Assembly (NCBI GenBank): GCA_013396755.1
Contig: VWZF01002477.1
Span: 223,691 to 287,690, forward strand
Length of the DNA stretch: 64,000 bases
Direction: 5' to 3'
Source: Sclerurus mexicanus
Lineage: Eukaryota > Chordata > Aves > Passeriformes > Furnariidae
Position 1 is the stretch's first letter, and the number at the start of each line of letters is the position of its first letter. Below are positions 61,501 through 64,000 of this stretch, piece by piece. A model generated the notes under the pieces. That model was not told where the DNA came from, did no database searches, and worked only from the letters and a program-made list of their open reading frames with translations. The position numbers and the translations under genes are program-made.

Positions 61501-64000
61501 ATGCCCATCTCAGTGCAGTAAATGATCCCATCTGAAATTGGAGGTCCTATTACATTTGTCCCTAAGAATGTCTGTCCCATTATACAGGCGATATACCTAT
61601 GCCAGACTGACATACAGAATTGTGATTCTCTCAAGAACTGTCCATCTGAGTAATAAAAGACACACTGACATTAAAAATATTAGGAAATATGTCAAGTTGT
61701 GAATTTGAAAAAAAAAAGCAATGAAAAGACATTTGCATTAAAAAAGCATATTACATCAACATTCATAACTACCCAAAGTTGTTATGATTGCTGTAACTAA
61801 AAGAGTTTTAGCAGATATCTATTAAATGCTTGTGTGATTCATAAAATAAATTAAAAAAAAAAGGTGAGAAAACATATATAGGTGCTTCTTTGCCTTAAAT
61901 TTTGCCTTCAGTAGACTTTCAATTCCTGTCTATAGCCCTTGCAGTATACATTTTCCTCAGATTGAATCAATGTGAATGGGTAAAATTTTCGTTAAAACTT
62001 TGAGTATTTTTCCTTCTGGTCTCTTGCAGTCAATTAAGAAGTGGAAAGAAAAGCAGCAGGAAGAAAAAGAAAGAAACTTGAAGGAGAAAGAGGAATTAGA
62101 AAAAATGCTCAAGGAAAAATGGCGACGGCATGAAGAGGCTCAGAAGCAAAAAGCAGAAGAAGAAAGAAAAAGAAAACAAGCAGCAGTTGAAGCATGGAAG
62201 AAACAGAAAGCAAAAGCATTTGCAACGGAAGAAGCATCACACCTACAAGAAGAGAGAGAGAAAAGGCAAGAAAAAGAACGCCAATGCCACGTGAAGTTAC
62301 TGTTGGAAAGGAATACCTTGCAGAAGAAAGTAAAGGAGGAACTTGAAAAGCTTGAAAATGAGAAGAGAGAGGAAACTGAAAAGGACAAAAGGAAGAAAAT
62401 TGCTCCAGAAAAAATTTCTAGGTTTCAAGAGCGTGTGCGTAATTATGTATCCATCTATGCACGTTGTTGTTTTAAATTCACCTACTTCCTCCTACAATGT
62501 ATGTTAAACTTTTTTTAAAATCTAAGTTTCATACATGTAAATCCATTGATTCACTATGAAAAACAGCATCTATTGCAGACAAGAAACAGTATGAAACTTG
62601 ATTTTAGACACAGATGTTGCTTTTCTTCACTATCTAAATTATACAGAATTATTCAAACCCATGTTTCTTTCCACATACAGAAGTGGTTTTATTTACTTTG
62701 GTGTGAAATTGGGAAAAACTGCTTCAGCTGTGTTGTCCTCCATACTATAGGAAACGTCAGAGGACCTGAGTGTTGTGTGCAGATAGGAGACAAAAAGAGA
62801 TGTTTGAGTATCCTGCAGGTTTCAGTGGCTGTTAGGTAAAGTTAGATTCCATATCAATATAAATGCAACTACTGGAGATCTGATATTATTGTCAGGGTTT
62901 TATAAAAAGCGGGGTTTTTTCAAAGCCACGTCTCTATGATTTGTTTGTGCAGGACAAGCTATAGTAAGTAGCTACCTAGTGAAACCTTATTCTGTACTAT
63001 GACAATAATTTCAAAACAAAAAACAATTAGTTCTGAAAAGGTTGCATATATATTTTTATATCATTTGTTTTACTGCCAAAGAAAAGTTTACTTTTCCATC
63101 CATTATGTTTCAGAATCTACATAAACTGGAGCTAACGGTTTTACAGAAACAAGCTAAAGAAATAGAGAAACAAGACAAAGAAAAAAGGTTGGCAAAGTTG
63201 AGAGAGAAGGTAACTTTTTGTTTGCTTTAATCTGAGGTGTGTGCACCTTGGTTTAAAAAAAGGGTTTTCATTGATCTAAAAAGCAATTGTTTTTAATTAT
63301 CTAAATGGCTGATAAAGGAAAATAAAGTCATGCCTGTTATTAGGAGACAAAAATGCAGCAGGCATAATTGTTCTTGTATTTAAAAAAACAAAAACAAACA
63401 AACAAAAAAAACCCGAAAAAAAAGATGAGAATTTATGTCCTGGGAATATTTATCTGGGTAAAGCCTATGGGCCATACAAATGAGCTGCAATATGAGCGCT
63501 AGCTTTTATTTTTTTTAAGTGGTTTTTCTACCATTGGTTAAATAAGTAGACTGGTTTCCAGAAGGATTTTGGGCACCCTGGGTTTTGAAAGTTTAATCTT
63601 TGAAATTACCAAAATGTCATCACAGCAAGCAGTTGTGGCCCCTCTTGCTGATTTGACGTTTCTTCCCTCGCCTGCGATAGTTCTTTCCCTGTGGCGGGAG
63701 ATGTCTCTTTCTGCCCCGCCAGCAGTGTGCCCTGCAGCTGTTTGTGTGATGGAGACCCAAGGAGTGTCATGTAACCCCCGCGGTTGTTTTGTTTCGCCCC
63801 GAGGTCGAGGTTCAGGTGGCGGGAGGCCGGTCCGCGTCGCCCATGTGCCGCCAGGGCTGGGACACGGCTCCCGCAGCTCCGTGCGCGCCGCGGGGTGCTG
63901 CTCCCAGGTGAGGAGGGCGCCGTGGCTGTGGGCACGGCGGGGCTGCAGTTCCCTCGGCTCACGGTGCCTTCTGCTTTGTCCTCAGGGCTGGCCCGGCCCG
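55571..64000 (+). CDS. CCDC112: CCDC112, coiled-coil domain-containing protein 112 (3' end beyond window)
   Basis: Eight exons join in frame to 437 codons: 55,571-55,594; 55,902-56,008; 57,202-57,323; 58,831-58,920; 60,188-60,263; 60,821-61,211; 62,030-62,434; 63,114-63,209. A probable ninth begins at 63,804. All introns are GT-AG. The protein matches vertebrate CCDC112 throughout: LQNWK (residues 19-23), EKDK (49-52), KSDFR (60-64), KDVKPTPEF (about 107-115), EMMEETENAI in exon 5, WDDYDHQNF (214-222), then a long Lys/Glu-rich coiled coil from about residue 271 with AVEAWKKQK and ISRFQER, and LHKLEL in exon 8. There is no signal peptide or membrane segment. The family is little studied; human CCDC112 is reported among centrosome and centriolar-satellite proteins, with no enzyme activity known. 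The start was chosen from the CpG promoter, a good Kozak context (A at -3, G at +4) and an in-frame short first exon. Length fits the longer human isoform. Confidence 0.95.
55599..55650 (+). repeat. G-rich minisatellite at the start of CCDC112 intron 1
   Basis: About six units alternating between GGGGACACC and GGGACAC begin four bases after the exon 1 splice donor. At least six G-runs of three or more with short loops lie on the coding strand, so the nascent RNA could form G-quadruplexes beside the 5' splice site. Confidence 0.85.
55838..55862. repeat. (CAAA)n microsatellite in CCDC112 intron 1
   Basis: About five CAAA units lie in the short 307-base first intron. Confidence 0.85.
55902..56008 (+). 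CDS. CCDC112: CCDC112 coding exon 2
   Basis: Acceptor TTCAG|AAC, donor CA|GTAAGT, leaving the next codon split (CA/G, Gln44). It encodes the conserved LQNWK and VEFIRTAEKLR stretches, which align with the mammalian protein with mostly conservative changes. The first part remains GC-rich from the CpG island. Confidence 0.93.
57202..57323 (+). CDS. CCDC112: CCDC112 coding exon 3
   Basis: Acceptor TTCTAG|GCT, donor GAAA|GTAAGT. It encodes ANIEKDKNG, YNRKSDFRVE and LEDLERSMT. The EKDK and KSDFR blocks are family hallmarks. Both flanking codons are split, consistent with exons 2 and 4. Confidence 0.95.
58831..58920 (+). CDS. CCDC112: CCDC112 coding exon 4
   Basis: Acceptor TTAACAG|AAG, donor GAAT|GTAAGT. 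It encodes AKILQQLSKIQNNVKRL and KDVKPTPE, a heptad-like helical stretch followed by the conserved KDVKPTP turn. Confidence 0.95.
60188..60263 (+). CDS. CCDC112: CCDC112 coding exon 5
   Basis: Acceptor TTTTTAG|TTG, donor CAAAT|GTATGT. It encodes VDKLKEMMEETENAINDF and ends in EEQRQ plus a split Ile codon. The 76-base length keeps the frame between exons 4 and 6. It is a predicted helix and part of the first coiled coil. Confidence 0.95.
60821..61211 (+). CDS. CCDC112: CCDC112 coding exon 6
   Basis: Acceptor TTTTCAG|ATA, donor GAG|GTAAAA in phase 0. The 391 bases encode the central, less helical part of the protein. This includes KVELWALG, LPKEVVEFERFLQ and the invariant-looking WDDYDHQNF (residues 214-222), then a helical end with EQHDKWYQEF. 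This is the most distinctive region of the family. Confidence 0.96.
62030..62434 (+). CDS. CCDC112: CCDC112 coding exon 7 (long Lys/Glu coiled coil)
   Basis: Acceptor TTGCAG|TCA, donor GAGCGT|GTGCGT. The 135 codons are dominated by Lys, Glu, Arg and Gln and form an almost unbroken predicted helix. AVEAWKKQK and EKISRFQER match the mammalian protein. The donor GTGCGT is less usual than the others, but it is the only site that joins in frame to exon 8. Reading on past it adds a short intron-coded tail ending at 62,518. Confidence 0.95.
63114..63209 (+). CDS. CCDC112: CCDC112 coding exon 8
   Basis: Acceptor TTTCAG|AAT, donor AAG|GTAACT, phase 0 at both ends. It encodes NLHKLELTVLQKQAKE and RLAKLREK, matching the mammalian C-terminal coiled coil closely. 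Confidence 0.95.
63370..63425. repeat. A-rich (CAAA)n repeat in CCDC112 intron 8
   Basis: A-runs with CAAA units and a short CCC interruption. It is low-complexity sequence between exons 8 and 9. Confidence 0.8.
63804..63907 (+). CDS. CCDC112: CCDC112 probable coding exon 9, GC-rich and diverged
   Basis: After exon 8 ends in LREK at phase 0, an acceptor (GCCCCGAG|GTC) opens a frame starting VEVQV with GW at residues 18-19. The mammalian tail has VE, V at position 5, S at 10 and GW at 18-19 in the same register, so the exon is probably homologous despite low identity. A donor CCCAG|GTGAGG at 63,907 leads to a further acceptor at 63,985. Without that splice, the frame stops at 63,911. G+C and CpG content far exceed exons 2-8. 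Confidence 0.55.
63986..64000 (+). CDS. CCDC112: Possible start of CCDC112 exon 10, cut by window end
   Basis: The acceptor 'tctgctttgtcctcag' is strong and lies 78 bases after the exon 9 donor. The 15 bases that remain keep the frame open. Too little is present to check it against the family. Confidence 0.35.

Noticed and set aside
62140..62388. Ser/Phe-rich minus-strand frame opposite CCDC112 exon 7
   Set aside because: It is the antisense shadow of the Lys/Glu-rich coiled-coil exon.
63606..63962. 118-codon minus-strand frame at the right end
   Set aside because: It lies in the GC-rich block over putative exon 9 and has no recognised domain. The plus-strand exon explains the region better.
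1..64000. CRISPR arrays, operons, phage or bacterial mobile elements
   Set aside because: No regularly spaced repeats with unique spacers are present, and the gene structure (introns, CR1, LTRs) is that of a vertebrate.

Overview
The window looks like avian nuclear DNA, probably from a songbird. Evidence: several CR1 LINE fragments with the typical avian 3' end, three solo LTRs of avian endogenous-retrovirus type (two share one family), and a nuclear copy of mitochondrial ATP8/ATP6 with the short ATP8/ATP6 overlap. The only gene I can identify is CCDC112, which is Z-linked in chicken, so the Z chromosome is likely. That placement is an inference from known synteny, not something seen here.

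Layout: positions 1 to about 55,330 are a gene-poor, AT-rich intergenic region. By human synteny it would be the interval upstream of CCDC112, towards FEM1C. It holds CR1 fragments at 1-117, 12,511-12,854, 25,533-25,725, 25,735-26,330 (an ORF1 esterase-type piece), about 31,400-32,070, 38,520-38,688 and about 39,985-41,295 (interrupted by a 502-base gap). It also holds solo LTRs at 15,006-15,588 (+), 20,400-20,987 (-) and 53,989-54,509 (+), a 20-unit TATTC microsatellite grown from a CR1 tail at 41,296-41,395, and the mitochondrial insertion at about 41,440-41,865. Assembly gaps are at 8,373 (one N), 40,491-40,992 and 53,428-53,467.

From about 55,330 a CpG-rich promoter leads into CCDC112 on the + strand. 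Eight consecutive coding exons (55,571-63,209) join in frame to 437 codons and match the vertebrate CCDC112 family along their length. A ninth, very GC-rich and diverged exon at 63,804 probably carries the start of the C-terminal tail. The 3' end of the gene lies beyond the window.

I found no CRISPR array, operon, or clearly new genetic system, which is as expected for vertebrate intergenic DNA. The observations most worth a second look are the mitochondrial insertion next to the expanded CR1 tail, the inverted CR1 pair with an esterase-domain relic, the G-rich repeats around exon 1 of CCDC112, the abrupt GC shift and divergence of its 3' exon, a row of three short hairpins near 8.0 kb, and several possible noncoding regulatory blocks.
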